This document shows positions 1 to 7,983 of a stretch of 64,000 nucleotides of DNA, piece after piece. The DNA lies in contig NZ_ML123051.1 in assembly GCF_003846175.1 (NCBI RefSeq), positions 62,001 to 126,000 on the forward strand, given 5' to 3'. This stretch comes from Streptomyces sp. ADI95-17 (GTDB lineage: Bacteria > Actinomycetota > Actinomycetes > Streptomycetales > Streptomycetaceae). Each line of letters opens with the position of its first letter. The stretch's first letter is position 1. The position numbers and the translations under genes are program-made. Below the pieces are notes generated by a model. That model was not told where the DNA came from and searched no databases. It saw only the letters and a list, made by a program, of their open reading frames with translations.

Positions 1-269
1 CCGAGGGCCTGCGCTTCTTCATGTCGCACGGCATCACCCCGCGGTTCACCACCTGGTGCCCGGAGCCCACCACCCCGCTCGGGAAGACCAACCCGGACGG
101 GGCGCCGCTGGAGTACCACATCCGCCTGCTGGACGCCTACCGGGCGACCATGGAGGAGTACGGTCTCAGCTCGCCCCCCGGCTACGGCCCGCCGGGCGCC
201 GGCCGCGCCGTCTTCTCCGTCAGCTCGTTCATGGACAGCCTTCCGGCCCGTCCGGACGACTCCGTCTAG
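1..269 (+). CDS. C-terminal end of a possible radical SAM protein (5' end outside window)
   Basis: An open frame enters from the left edge (codons start at base 3) and stops at 267-269. About 88 residues remain. The tail has a GITPRFTTWCPEPTTPLG segment followed by PLEYHIRLLDAYR, which resembles the C-terminal part of biotin-synthase-like radical SAM proteins of streptomycetes. The CxxxCxxC cluster motif would lie outside the window, so the family cannot be confirmed here. Codon use (strong G/C in third positions) supports coding. The stop overlaps the convergent LysR gene's stop by a few bases. The family call is a recollection of the sequence type, not a proven match. Confidence 0.4.
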   Translation, partial: EGLRFFMSHGITPRFTTWCPEPTTPLGKTNPDGAPLEYHIRLLDAYRATMEEYGLSSPPGYGPPGAGRAVFSVSSFMDSLPARPDDSV

Positions 270-1171
270 CGCTGGTCCGGGCCGTCGGGTGCGGCGGCCG
301 CCAGTTCACGCACGACACGTGCGAACCCCCGCACGAGGCTGCTGTCCGTGCCGTCGGCCCAGGCGAGCACGGTCCGCAGCGGCTCGGCGTCGGACAGCGG
401 CACCCAGGTGAGATCGGGCCGGGCGTAGTACCTGGCCATGCTCATCGGCGCGAAGCAGATGGCGGAGCCCTCCGCCACCTGCTCCAGCATCTCCTCGACG
501 TTGTCGTTGGTCGGCCCCCATCTCGGACTCGAACCGTCCGGCCGGGGGTTGACCGCCCACCAGTCCACCCATTCGCGCGGCGCGCGCTCGGTCCACATCA
601 GCGGCTCGTCACCCACATCGAGTACGGAGACCTCGTCGCGTCCCGCAAGCACATGTCCCGACGGCAACCCCACGACGCGTGGCTCCGTATGCACCAGTTC
701 GGAGCGGAGGCCGGTCAGATCGTTGGGCAGCCAGACGAAGGCCACGTCGACCAGTCCTTCACGCAGCGCGGCAGCCTCCTGACCCCAGTCATACCGCCTG
801 GGCACCACTCGCACTCCGGGATTACGTCGCGCGAACTCGGCCCGTGCCCGGGTGGTGAGTTCACCCGCACCGCTCGCCTCGAACCCGACCCGCAGCACGC
901 CCGTCTCACCGCGCCGGTGCCGCTCGGCGGCGGCGGACACCCGTTCCGACTGGCGGACCGTGAGCAGAGCCTCGGCGATGACCTCCCGGCCGGCGTCGGT
1001 CGCGGACACACCCCCGGCGTGCCGGTCGAAGAGCCGAACGCCCAGTTCGGATTCGAGGCTCTTCAACGCGTAGGACAGGGCCGGCTGGCTGACGTACAGC
1101 CGCTGTGCGGCCCTTCCGAGGTTCTCCTCGTCGGCGATCACGGTGAGGTAGTGCAGCTGACGCAGCTCCAT
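266..1171 (-). CDS. LysR family transcriptional regulator
   Basis: The 301-residue length is normal for the family. Residues 1-60 form the winged helix-turn-helix (MELRQLHYLTVIADEENLGR, then SQPALSYALKSLESELG, the usual recognition-helix region). The rest is the two-lobed effector-binding domain. The gene is divergent from the short-chain dehydrogenase at 1288, the classic LysR arrangement, so it probably controls that gene and itself. The start codon lies at 1169-1171, inside an inverted repeat (see 1166-1200). The inducer is unknown. It meets the preceding partial gene tail to tail. Confidence 0.95.
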   Translation of the reverse strand: MELRQLHYLTVIADEENLGRAAQRLYVSQPALSYALKSLESELGVRLFDRHAGGVSATDAGREVIAEALLTVRQSERVSAAAERHRRGETGVLRVGFEASGAGELTTRARAEFARRNPGVRVVPRRYDWGQEAAALREGLVDVAFVWLPNDLTGLRSELVHTEPRVVGLPSGHVLAGRDEVSVLDVGDEPLMWTERAPREWVDWWAVNPRPDGSSPRWGPTNDNVEEMLEQVAEGSAICFAPMSMARYYARPDLTWVPLSDAEPLRTVLAWADGTDSSLVRGFARVVRELAAAAPDGPDQR

Positions 1172-1200
1172 GCAGCGATCATAAATCTTCTTTATGGAGC
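1166..1200. promoter_or_regulatory. LysR-type box between divergent LysR and SDR genes
   Basis: Bases 1181-1195 read ATAAATCTTCTTTAT, a five-base inverted repeat with a five-base centre that contains a T-N11-A LysR motif. It is nested in a wider inverted repeat, GCTCCAT at 1166-1172 and ATGGAGC at 1194-1200. The AT-rich block stands out in GC-rich surroundings and overlaps the LysR start codon, which fits autoregulation plus control of the SDR. The sequence is seen directly; binding is inferred. Confidence 0.6.
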
Positions 1201-1287
1201 GAGAGGAGCTCTGTCTTGGACCGCACCCGGCACCGGCTGCAATAAATGAGTCAGCTCAACAACCCCTTTGAACAAGTGGAGTTACTG

Positions 1288-2160
1288 ATGAAAGCAGAGA
1301 CCGGAGCCGCCGACCGCGACGGGACGACGGGTCGCGTCTGGCTGATCACGGGAGCGTCCTCCGGCTTCGGCCGTTCGATCGCCGCCGCCGCACTGGCCGC
1401 CGGGGACACGGTCGTGGCCACGGCTCGCAGGCCCGAGGCGCTCGACGATCTGGTCGCCGCTTATCCCGACCGGGCCGTCGCGGCCCAACTGGACGTCACC
1501 GACACCGCCCGCATCGCCGCCGTCGTCGCCGACACGGTGCTCTGGCACGGACGCATCGACGTCGTCGTCAACAACGCGGGTCTCGGTATGGTCGGGGCCG
1601 TCGAGGAGACCAGCGACCAGGAACTACGGGACCTGATGGACCTGCACTTCTTCGGCCCCGCGGCATTGGTCCGCGCGGTGCTGCCGCACATGCGCCGGCA
1701 GCAGTCCGGCGCCATCGTGCAGATGAGCAGCATGGGCGGCCGCTTCACATTCCCCGGAGTCGGTGCTTATTCGGCCACCAAATTCGCCCTGGAAGGCCTG
1801 TCCGAGGCACTCGCGGCCGAGGTGGCCCCGCACGGAATCAAGGTACTCATCGTCGAACCCGGATCGTTCCGGACCGGGTTCGCCGGGGGAGGCGCGCTCC
1901 GGCAGACAGCCGCGATGCCCGCGTACGAGGCGACGGTCGGCCCCGTCCGGACGGACCTCCCCGGCTCGGACGGCAAGCAGGAGGGCGACCCCGACAAGGC
2001 CGCGGCGGCCATTCTCACCGCCCTCGCCGCAGAGAGGACGCCACTGCGACTTCCGCTCGGCAACGATGCGACCGACGCGATCCAGGCCCATCTCGAAGCG
2101 GCCCGTGCCGAGACACTCCTGTGGGAAAAGATCAGCCGCAGCACCGCCTTCGACGACTGA
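1288..2160 (+). CDS. Short-chain dehydrogenase/reductase (SDR)
   Basis: Classical SDR fold of about 290 residues. The cofactor motif TGASSGFG lies near the N terminus, NNAG in the middle, and the catalytic Ser (MSSMGG) and YSATK motif follow. The substrate is not deducible. I start at ATG 1288 because GGAG (1278-1281) sits six bases upstream; an in-frame ATG at 1246 would add 14 residues (MSQLNNPFEQVELL) without an obvious ribosome site. It is divergent from the LysR gene and probably its regulatory target. Cytoplasmic NAD(P)-dependent oxidoreductase. Confidence 0.93.
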   Translation: MKAETGAADRDGTTGRVWLITGASSGFGRSIAAAALAAGDTVVATARRPEALDDLVAAYPDRAVAAQLDVTDTARIAAVVADTVLWHGRIDVVVNNAGLGMVGAVEETSDQELRDLMDLHFFGPAALVRAVLPHMRRQQSGAIVQMSSMGGRFTFPGVGAYSATKFALEGLSEALAAEVAPHGIKVLIVEPGSFRTGFAGGGALRQTAAMPAYEATVGPVRTDLPGSDGKQEGDPDKAAAAILTALAAERTPLRLPLGNDATDAIQAHLEAARAETLLWEKISRSTAFDD

Positions 2161-2282
2161 GGAGTGCGGCCCGTCCCACGGGCGCCGACACGCCCGACGA
2201 CGACAGGGCGCCGCGGCGGAGCCCCGGGGACGACGGGCCGGGGACGACGAGGGAGGCCCGTCGTCCCCGGCGCCGGGGAACG

Positions 2283-2942
2283 TCAGGCGCGCCACTCGGC
2301 CGTGCGCTCGGGGGACGCCTCGGCGAGTGCCTTGCGGACGGCCTCCACGTCGCCCTGATGGCCGTAGACAGGTGTGCCGGGCTGCTGACGCCAGGACTCG
2401 TCGAGGCCCCCGGCGTCCACGGTGTCGAAGCCGAGTTCGTCGATGAGATCGCGCACGACCTGCTTGGCCGCCGCGTCGTCACCGGCCACCGGCAGTGCCT
2501 GACGGCCGGGGCTGCCCTTGGGGAGCCCGTTGGAGAGGATGTCCTGTGCGTACGTCCCGTTGAACGCCTTGATCACCGGGTGGCCGATCTGCTCCTCGGT
2601 CCACCGGCTCTCGGGCTTGCCGTCCTCGATCTCGGCGATGCGGCCGTCGCGTTGCTGCGGGTAGTAGTTGCCCGTGTCGATGACCGCGGCCCCGTCCGCG
2701 GCGCCGTCGATCAACCCGGTGGGCAGATCGGGGACGGCCTTGAGCGGGACGGTGACGACAACGATCCTGGCTCCCCGAGCAGCTTCCGACGCGTTGACCG
2801 CGGTGGCTCCGGTCTCCTCGGCGAGTGCGGAGAGCGTCTGCGGTCCGCGCGAATTGGCAATGGACACCTCGTGACCCAGTGCGGTGAGGCGCCGGGCGAG
2901 GTTTCCGCCGATGTTGCCCGCTCCGATGATGCCGATCTTCAT
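2283..2942 (-). CDS. NADP oxidoreductase, coenzyme F420-dependent type
   Basis: About 219 residues with a Rossmann fold starting at residue 1 (MKIGIIGAGNIGGNLARRL, G-x-G-x-x-G). The IANSRGP segment after the second strand is typical of the F420-dependent NADP reductase family, where it binds NADP phosphate. Such proteins transfer hydride between F420H2 and NADP, or act as F420-independent NADPH oxidoreductases; which applies here cannot be read from sequence. I start at 2942 rather than the upstream ATG at 2999 because the fold begins immediately. It is convergent with the SDR. Confidence 0.88.
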   Translation of the reverse strand: MKIGIIGAGNIGGNLARRLTALGHEVSIANSRGPQTLSALAEETGATAVNASEAARGARIVVVTVPLKAVPDLPTGLIDGAADGAAVIDTGNYYPQQRDGRIAEIEDGKPESRWTEEQIGHPVIKAFNGTYAQDILSNGLPKGSPGRQALPVAGDDAAAKQVVRDLIDELGFDTVDAGGLDESWRQQPGTPVYGHQGDVEAVRKALAEASPERTAEWRA

Positions 2943-3131
2943 GGATCCGACCTTCCGATGGCGACTGCGGTACGTGATGTGGTCTCGCCGGTTCATCAAC
3001 TACCCGTTTCCGGTCCATATTCCTGGCAATGGCAAAACGATTCGCCCGTTCATCCGAAGGATGGGAACGACCGACTGCGGGCACGTACAGAAAAAGAACG
3101 GAAGCGCTCATCCCACTTGAAGGCGGTGCCC

Positions 3132-3683
3132 ATGCTCCATGGCGTCGATGTCAGTTCCCATCAGTCGTCCTTCGACACGGACGGACTGGACTTCGTCTTC
3201 ATCAAGGCCACCGAGGGCCGCTCGTACGTCAATCCACACCTCTCGGCGCAGGTGAAAAGGGCCAGGGACGCGGAGTGCGTGCTCGGCTTCTACCACTTCC
3301 TCTGGCCGGGGAACATCACGGCCCAGGCCGAGTACTTCGTGAGCAAGGCCCCGGAGAAGGCGGGTGATCTGCTCGCCGTCGACTGGGAGGAGAACGGCGA
3401 AGGCACGCGGGCCGGCAACGCCGAGAAGGACCGCTTCATCCGCGAGGTCAAACGCCTGCGGCCGCACCACAAGGTTCTGCTGTACTGCAACCGCTATTTC
3501 TGGCTGAACCACGACACCACGTCGTACGCGGGGGACGGCCTGTGGATCGCCGACTATGTGACCGCGGGAAAGCCCAGGATCAAGGCGTCCTGGCGTATCC
3601 ACCAGTACACCGACCACCCGCTCGACAAGGACGTCGCCGCCTTCTCCTCGCGGACGGCCATGCGTGACTGGGCCAAGGGGTAG
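3132..3683 (+). CDS. GH25-family muramidase (lysozyme-like)
   Basis: 183 residues, the size of a bare GH25 catalytic domain. Family features are GVDVSSHQ at the N terminus, FIKATEG, GFYHFL, and the acidic DWEENGEG segment carrying the catalytic Asp/Glu pair. The family cleaves the beta-1,4 link between MurNAc and GlcNAc. There is no signal peptide and no wall-binding repeat, so export is not explained; it may leave by lysis, or be a domesticated or phage-derived endolysin. Start ATG 3132 has AAGG eight bases upstream; an in-frame GTG at 3126 is possible. No phage genes flank it. Confidence 0.9.
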   Translation: MLHGVDVSSHQSSFDTDGLDFVFIKATEGRSYVNPHLSAQVKRARDAECVLGFYHFLWPGNITAQAEYFVSKAPEKAGDLLAVDWEENGEGTRAGNAEKDRFIREVKRLRPHHKVLLYCNRYFWLNHDTTSYAGDGLWIADYVTAGKPRIKASWRIHQYTDHPLDKDVAAFSSRTAMRDWAKG

Positions 3684-3745
3684 ACGCCGCAGGACCGTGC
3701 ACACGGGCGGTGCGGCCCGGACCGTGCTGGGCGGGGCGCTCTCTC

Positions 3746-3790
3746 ATTGGTGGGTGAATACCTATGATTGGTGAGTGCCTAAGATTGGGT
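3746..3790. promoter_or_regulatory. Direct repeats in the MarR gene promoter
   Basis: Two tandem copies of ATTGGTG(A/G)GTG...CCTA(A/T)G lie at 3746-3766 and 3767-3783, followed by a third partial ATTGGG. They end three bases before the MarR start codon. A TAAGAT hexamer at 3780-3785 could be a -10 element, which would make the mRNA nearly leaderless. Probable autoregulatory site of the MarR protein; binding is inferred. Confidence 0.5.
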
Positions 3791-3792
3791 CG

Positions 3793-4284
3793 ATGAGCGA
3801 GACCCCGCCCAGCCTCCTGGGACTCACGACCTATCTGCTGTCCAAGACCGGCAAGGCGGCGCGGAGCCGACTCGCGGCGCGACTGGCCGAGCGCGACCTC
3901 CGGCTCTGGCACATGGCCGTACTGTCGGCGCTCATCGACTTCGGCCCCCATGTGCAACGGGAACTGGCATCGAGGCTCGGGATCGACCGGAGCGACATCG
4001 TCAAGATCGTGGACGATCTCGCGCTGGCCGGTCTCGTCGGCCGGGCCCGGGACACCGCCGACCGCCGACGGGTGACGGTCACGCCCACCCCGGCCGGCCG
4101 TGCCGTGCTCGCCGAGCTCCAGGACGATGCGCGGAGCGTGCAGGCGGCAATGCTCGCCCCCCTGAACGCGCGCGAACAAGGCCAGCTGGCAGCACTGTTG
4201 AAGCGTGTCCACGCCCATGTTCACGACAGCCCCGCAGGATCGAATGTCCACGGCAGTCCCGCAGCGTCGGGGCCAGGTCGCTGA
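3793..4284 (+). CDS. MarR family transcriptional regulator
   Basis: 163 residues. The winged HTH includes RELASRLGIDRSDIVKIVDD (helix-turn-helix) and the wing RDTADRRRVTVTPTPAG, with the conserved D-x-R-x4-T pattern of the family. The C terminus, past the dimerisation helix, has two similar short segments (DSPAGSNVHG and GSPAASGPGR), probably disordered. ATG 3793 is chosen over an upstream in-frame start because the repeat block ends there. The regulated gene is unknown; the small gene at 4302 follows on the same strand. Confidence 0.92.
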   Translation: MSETPPSLLGLTTYLLSKTGKAARSRLAARLAERDLRLWHMAVLSALIDFGPHVQRELASRLGIDRSDIVKIVDDLALAGLVGRARDTADRRRVTVTPTPAGRAVLAELQDDARSVQAAMLAPLNAREQGQLAALLKRVHAHVHDSPAGSNVHGSPAASGPGR

Positions 4285-4301
4285 CCGAATCCCCGGGGCC
4301 G

Positions 4302-4589
4302 GTGCGGCACACTTCTCGGGTGACCACAGCCGCGGCTCAGCCGCCTCGCGACCGCGCGCTCGGGCGCGGAATCACCACCCTCATTCCGCAGGCCGCCACG
4401 GCCAGACCGGCCGAACAGGCCGCGGCCGTACTGACGGCGATGCAGAGCGTTCCGGTACGCGTGGGCGTCCTCCAGGCGGCCGTGGTCCTCCTGGAGGAAC
4501 GAGTGCGCGCGACGCAGGACGACGCGGAACGCGCGGCCGCCGCGACGACGGTCGCCATGCTGCGCAGCGCGATCGGCCGGGCCGGCTGA
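4302..4589 (+). CDS. Small helical protein with a ParB-like N-terminal motif, function unknown
   Basis: Up to 95 residues from GTG 4302; a second in-frame GTG at 4320 is equally possible and neither has a strong ribosome site. Third positions are GC-rich. Near the N terminus, RALGRGITTLIPQ resembles the RGLGRGLxALIP leader of ParB/Spo0J proteins, but no ParB CTPase or DNA-binding domain follows. The rest is Ala-rich predicted helix (VLLEERVRATQDDAERAAAA). It lies 17 bases after the MarR gene, so probably shares its transcript. I do not recognise a family. Confidence 0.5.
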   Translation: MRHTSRVTTAAAQPPRDRALGRGITTLIPQAATARPAEQAAAVLTAMQSVPVRVGVLQAAVVLLEERVRATQDDAERAAAATTVAMLRSAIGRAG

Positions 4590-4590
4590 T

Positions 4591-4630
4591 CCTGACCGGC
4601 CGACCGGTCAGGCGATCGGGCAGCCCGATC
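4591..4630. terminator. Two adjacent hairpins between convergent genes
   Basis: CCTGACCGG (4591-4599) pairs with CCGGTCAGG (4604-4612). Next, GATCGGG (4614-4620) pairs with CCCGATC (4624-4630) across a three-base loop. They lie between a plus-strand stop (4589) and a minus-strand stop (4654), as expected of a bidirectional terminator. Confidence 0.65.
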
Positions 4631-4653
4631 AGCTGCGGCCCCGGGGGAGTGGA

Positions 4654-6045
4654 TCAGCGCAGCTCGTCCAGGGCCCGCTCACATGCCTCGGGGTGCTCCC
4701 GCCAGTACCCCCAACCTCCCTCATGGGACAGGACGGCGGCGAGCGCATCCGCCAGTCCGAGATGCCGGGGCCCCGCGATCTCCCGTACGACCACGACGGC
4801 GGCCGTCAGCCCGTCCTGCCCGCCTTCGGCGAGAAACCCGAGAGCGGCAGCGGGGTCTTCCGGGGCTGCCGTGAGGGTGGATTTCACCAGCGGCTCCAGC
4901 CAGCGGGCCCACAGCCGATACCGGCCCGACACCTCGGAGTCAACCTCGTCGATCCCGTATGCCGCATCGACGGCATCGGCCTCGTCCGTGACATGCGTCG
5001 CGTGCGTCGCGTCGGCCCCGTACGGGCGTTCCGCAGCCTCCAGCAGCGGCGCCAGCGCCTGCGCCAGACGCCCGCAGTAACTCGCCGCACTCTTCGTGAC
5101 CCAAGGGTATTCGGCGGTGAAGTGCTCCCAGTCGGTCGGTACCCCGAATTCGTACAGCCACCAGGCGCCCGGGGGCCGAAGGCCCTCGGTGCCGCCGAGA
5201 ACGAAGGCTTCCCGCACCAGTTCGTAACCCGGAGGAGTGCGTTCCGCGAGCAGCACGGCATCGTACAGATCCTTGCCCTGCGGGTAGGCGTCGGTCACCA
5301 GCCACAGCAACTTCCAGGCCAGTGACAGCTCGGGCGACACCGCCTGCACCCGGCAGCCCGGTCCGTCCCCGAGCGGCTGGAGTTCGGTGAGCACGGCGGG
5401 GGAGGGCAGGGTCTCGTTGAACACCATGTCGAGCTGTACGGTGCCGCCGGGCACCCCGTCCGCCGTCCACGGCAGCAGCATGCGCCGGCCCGGAACCCGG
5501 TCGTACGTCCAGATGTCCTCCGTCACCAGTCCTGCCGCGTTGATCCGGACCGAACCACGGGCGGCGGACGCGGCCTCCGCCGCGTCCCGGGCGATCGTTT
5601 CGAAGAGCCCGGCGGACCTGGGGTCGTCCATGGCCCAGTCCCGGGGCACGAAGAGAAAGTCCAGATCTCCCGGGTCACGGGCAGCCTCCCCGAACCACGT
5701 GGCCATCAACACGCTGCCGCGCAGCACCAGATGGCCGCCCCAGGGGCCGCCCGCGATGGACGCGAGCACCGTGTCCAGTACGGTACGTCGCGCCCGGTGC
5801 CAGGCCCGACCCACGTCTTCCCGGCCATCGCCGAAGACTGGCTCTCCGGCCCGGTAGGCATTGGCGAACTGCTTCAGGGCGGGCTCGAAGATCAGAGGGT
5901 GATTCATCCCGGCCGGTGCGGGCAGCAAGGTTCCCGGGAGTTCGGAACTGCGCCGTGTCTCCTCGTCGAGGGGCACATGCGGAACATGTGGTGTCCCCGC
6001 CCACAACCTGCGCCAGGAGGCGGATCCGTCGGCGGAAGATGTCAT
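4654..6045 (-). CDS. AbiEii/AbiGii-type nucleotidyltransferase domain protein
   Basis: 463 residues. The core has LRGSVLMATWFGEAARDPGDLDFLFV, i.e. the nucleotidyltransferase pattern (here split as LRGSVLMATWF and DPGDLDF) with its metal-binding acidic pair, as in the AbiEii toxin family. AbiEii toxins transfer nucleotides to RNA, but many actinobacterial members stand alone. No AbiEi antitoxin gene adjoins it, so a toxin role is unproven. The C-terminal third is rich in Asp, Ala and Thr and unrelated to known domains. Start ATG 6043-6045 has AGGAG eight bases upstream; longer upstream frames lack coding character. Confidence 0.8.
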   Translation of the reverse strand: MTSSADGSASWRRLWAGTPHVPHVPLDEETRRSSELPGTLLPAPAGMNHPLIFEPALKQFANAYRAGEPVFGDGREDVGRAWHRARRTVLDTVLASIAGGPWGGHLVLRGSVLMATWFGEAARDPGDLDFLFVPRDWAMDDPRSAGLFETIARDAAEAASAARGSVRINAAGLVTEDIWTYDRVPGRRMLLPWTADGVPGGTVQLDMVFNETLPSPAVLTELQPLGDGPGCRVQAVSPELSLAWKLLWLVTDAYPQGKDLYDAVLLAERTPPGYELVREAFVLGGTEGLRPPGAWWLYEFGVPTDWEHFTAEYPWVTKSAASYCGRLAQALAPLLEAAERPYGADATHATHVTDEADAVDAAYGIDEVDSEVSGRYRLWARWLEPLVKSTLTAAPEDPAAALGFLAEGGQDGLTAAVVVVREIAGPRHLGLADALAAVLSHEGGWGYWREHPEACERALDELR

Positions 6046-6293
6046 GGTGAGGCTCCTGTTGGGGGAGTGCGCAGCTGTTCGCGACGCAGGTGACGGGGGC
6101 GGTGTGTCGGGCACGCGCGACCGTCCGCCGCGAGCATAGGTGTCCGCGCCGAGCGACGGGAGACGGGTCCGGCGGCCGGAATGGGCAGGCGCGGCCGGGG
6201 CAGGACGAGCCTGTCGCCAACGGCCGGGATATGTCCATCCATTGGCATGGACCTGATAGGCATGCTGCGTTACAGTCCGTTTGCGGCACGCTC

Positions 6294-6307
6294 TGAGAGC
6301 GCTCTCA
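6294..6307. promoter_or_regulatory. Perfect 14-bp LacI-family-type operator
   Basis: TGAGAGCGCTCTCA is a perfect palindrome with the central CG typical of LacI-family operators, and differs by two symmetric changes from the TGGGAGCGCTCCCA site bound by the cellobiose repressor CebR of streptomycetes. It is 67 bases upstream of the TTG start of the secreted protease. No LacI gene is in the window, so the regulator would act in trans. Confidence 0.6.
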
Positions 6308-6373
6308 GGTCGGAGCTCTCGGACGCCTGCTGTTCCTCCCCCACGATGCCGGAACAACAGAAGGGCCATTGCC

Positions 6374-7552
6374 TTGAGATGTATCAATGCGCTGCGTACG
6401 AGCCTGGCTGCCGCACTTGTCGTCGGAGCCTGGGCCACCGTGGGTCTTGCCTCCGGCCCGGCATCCGCCGCCGCCGTGGATCTGCCGCCCGGGACACCCC
6501 GCTCCACGACCGGTGAGGCACCGGCGTCCGAAGGGCTGCTCTCCGCGATGCGGAAGGACTTCGGTCTGACGGAAGGCCAGGCCAAGGCGAGGCTGGCTGC
6601 GGAGAAGACGGCAACAGCCGTGCAGGGCAAGGCGCGACGGGTCGCCGGATCTTCCTATGCCGGTGCCTGGTTCGACCCGGCCACGAACCGGCTCACCGTG
6701 GCAGTCACCGACAGCCGGAAGTCGGCCGCCGTGCGCGCCTCCGGCGCGTCCGTCCGGCTGGTGCGTCACACTGCGCGGCAGCTCGACGCGGCCAAGGCGC
6801 GGATCGACGGGCTGACGGCACCGGCGGGTGTCAGCAGCTGGCACGTGGACCCGAAGGTCAACCGGGTCGTCGTCGACGTTGTCGCTTCGGCAGCGAATGA
6901 CAACGATGTCCGAACCTTCGTCGAACGGGCCCGCAAGACCGGCCCCGTAACGGTGAAGCAGACTCCCGAAGGGCCCAGGACCTTCGCTGCCGGAACCGTG
7001 GGCGGCGACCCCTACTACACGGGCAACGTGCGATGCTCCATCGGCTTCTCCGTGTACGGCGGCTTCGTCACGGCGGGCCACTGCGGACAGGCCGGCGCGG
7101 CGGTCAGCGGCTGGGACCGTTCGGCCATCGGCAACTTCCAGGGTTCGTCGTTCCCCGGTGACGACTACGCCTGGGTCAGTGTCGGCAATGGCTGGTGGAC
7201 CGTCCCCGTCGTACTCGGCTGGGGCACCATCTCGGACCAACTGGTGCGGGGCTCCGCAGAGGCGCCCATCGGCGCCTCGATATGCCGCTCCGGCTCCACG
7301 AGCCACTGGCACTGCGGCAATGTGCTGGCCACGAACGAAACCGTGAACTACAGCCAGGGCGCGGTTCACCAGATGACCAAGACGAGCGTCTGCGCCGAGC
7401 CGGGGGATTCCGGTGGCTCGTTCATCAGCGGGGACCAGGCCCAGGGAGTCACTTCCGGCGGCTGGGGCAACTGCACCAGCGGCGGGGAGACCTGGCACCA
7501 GCCCATCAACGAGATTCTGAACCGCTACGGGCTGACACTGCACACGGCCTGA
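6374..7552 (+). CDS. Secreted streptogrisin-like serine protease (peptidase S1, with pro-domain)
   Basis: About 392 residues. Order: Sec signal peptide (MRCINALRTSLAAALVVG, Ala-rich cleavage region PASAAA), an alpha-lytic-protease-type pro-domain (about residues 50-200), and a chymotrypsin-fold catalytic domain from about residue 205. The triad is visible: His in TAGHCG, Asp in DDYAWV, Ser in EPGDSGGSF. Six cysteines fit three disulfides. TTG 6374 is chosen because AAGGG lies eight bases upstream; upstream ATG/GTG frames would bury the signal peptide. Extracellular general protease; the family folds with help from the pro-domain and then cleaves it. A LacI-type palindrome precedes it and a strong hairpin follows. 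Confidence 0.95.
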   Translation: MRCINALRTSLAAALVVGAWATVGLASGPASAAAVDLPPGTPRSTTGEAPASEGLLSAMRKDFGLTEGQAKARLAAEKTATAVQGKARRVAGSSYAGAWFDPATNRLTVAVTDSRKSAAVRASGASVRLVRHTARQLDAAKARIDGLTAPAGVSSWHVDPKVNRVVVDVVASAANDNDVRTFVERARKTGPVTVKQTPEGPRTFAAGTVGGDPYYTGNVRCSIGFSVYGGFVTAGHCGQAGAAVSGWDRSAIGNFQGSSFPGDDYAWVSVGNGWWTVPVVLGWGTISDQLVRGSAEAPIGASICRSGSTSHWHCGNVLATNETVNYSQGAVHQMTKTSVCAEPGDSGGSFISGDQAQGVTSGGWGNCTSGGETWHQPINEILNRYGLTLHTA

Positions 7553-7598
7553 CGGAACGCAGGTCCGGCTGAACCCGGTCCGCCCGAATCCCATGGCG

Positions 7599-7645
7599 AG
7601 GGCCTGCCGCGGCACGAGTGCGATCGCTCGAATGCGGCAGGCCCT
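7599..7645 (+). terminator. Hairpin terminator after the protease gene
   Basis: AGGGCCTGCCGC (7599-7610) pairs perfectly with GCGGCAGGCCCT (7634-7645) across a 23-base loop. A 12-bp GC-rich stem without a U run is usual for actinobacterial terminators. It starts 47 bases after the protease stop. Confidence 0.75.
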
Positions 7646-7709
7646 TCATGCGGTACCACCGGTCGACCGGAACCACGAGGCTGTACCACCACGGCTGTCG
7701 AGCTCCGTG

Positions 7710-7935
7710 TCACCGACGAGAGCACCGGTCGATGAGCCCGAAATCAGGGGGAACGTGTTCAGGTTTCCGGACGAGCACGCCACTCGTCACCGGCGCCCAC
7801 GGTTGCCCAGCGCCGACGCCGTGCAGCCGGACCGGGAGCATGCCGTGCCCGGCGCCGCGCGGGTAGTCGGTGGTGAAGTACTCGAAGTGGCCGTGCACCG
7901 TCGCCGGAACGACCTGATTGATCAGCCCTCCGGCC
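7710..7935 (-). pseudogene. Possible 3' remnant of an unknown gene
   Basis: A minus-strand frame bounded by an upstream in-frame stop and ending at 7710 keeps strong third-position G/C in its first half and encodes VHGHFEYFTTDYPRGAGHG and further residues. No credible start or ribosome site lies in front of it. The character of the frame suggests the 3' end of a former gene rather than a functional one, but I do not recognise the family. The rest of 7646-7983 shows nothing. Confidence 0.3.
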
Positions 7936-7983
7936 GCCCTGCCTCATCGGAGTTGAGGCAACAAGAGGTCGGGCTGCAGCCCC

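Noticed and set aside
3132..3683. GH25 muramidase as evidence of a prophage
   Set aside because: No holin, tail, integrase or other phage gene nearby; the flanking genes are ordinary chromosomal ones.
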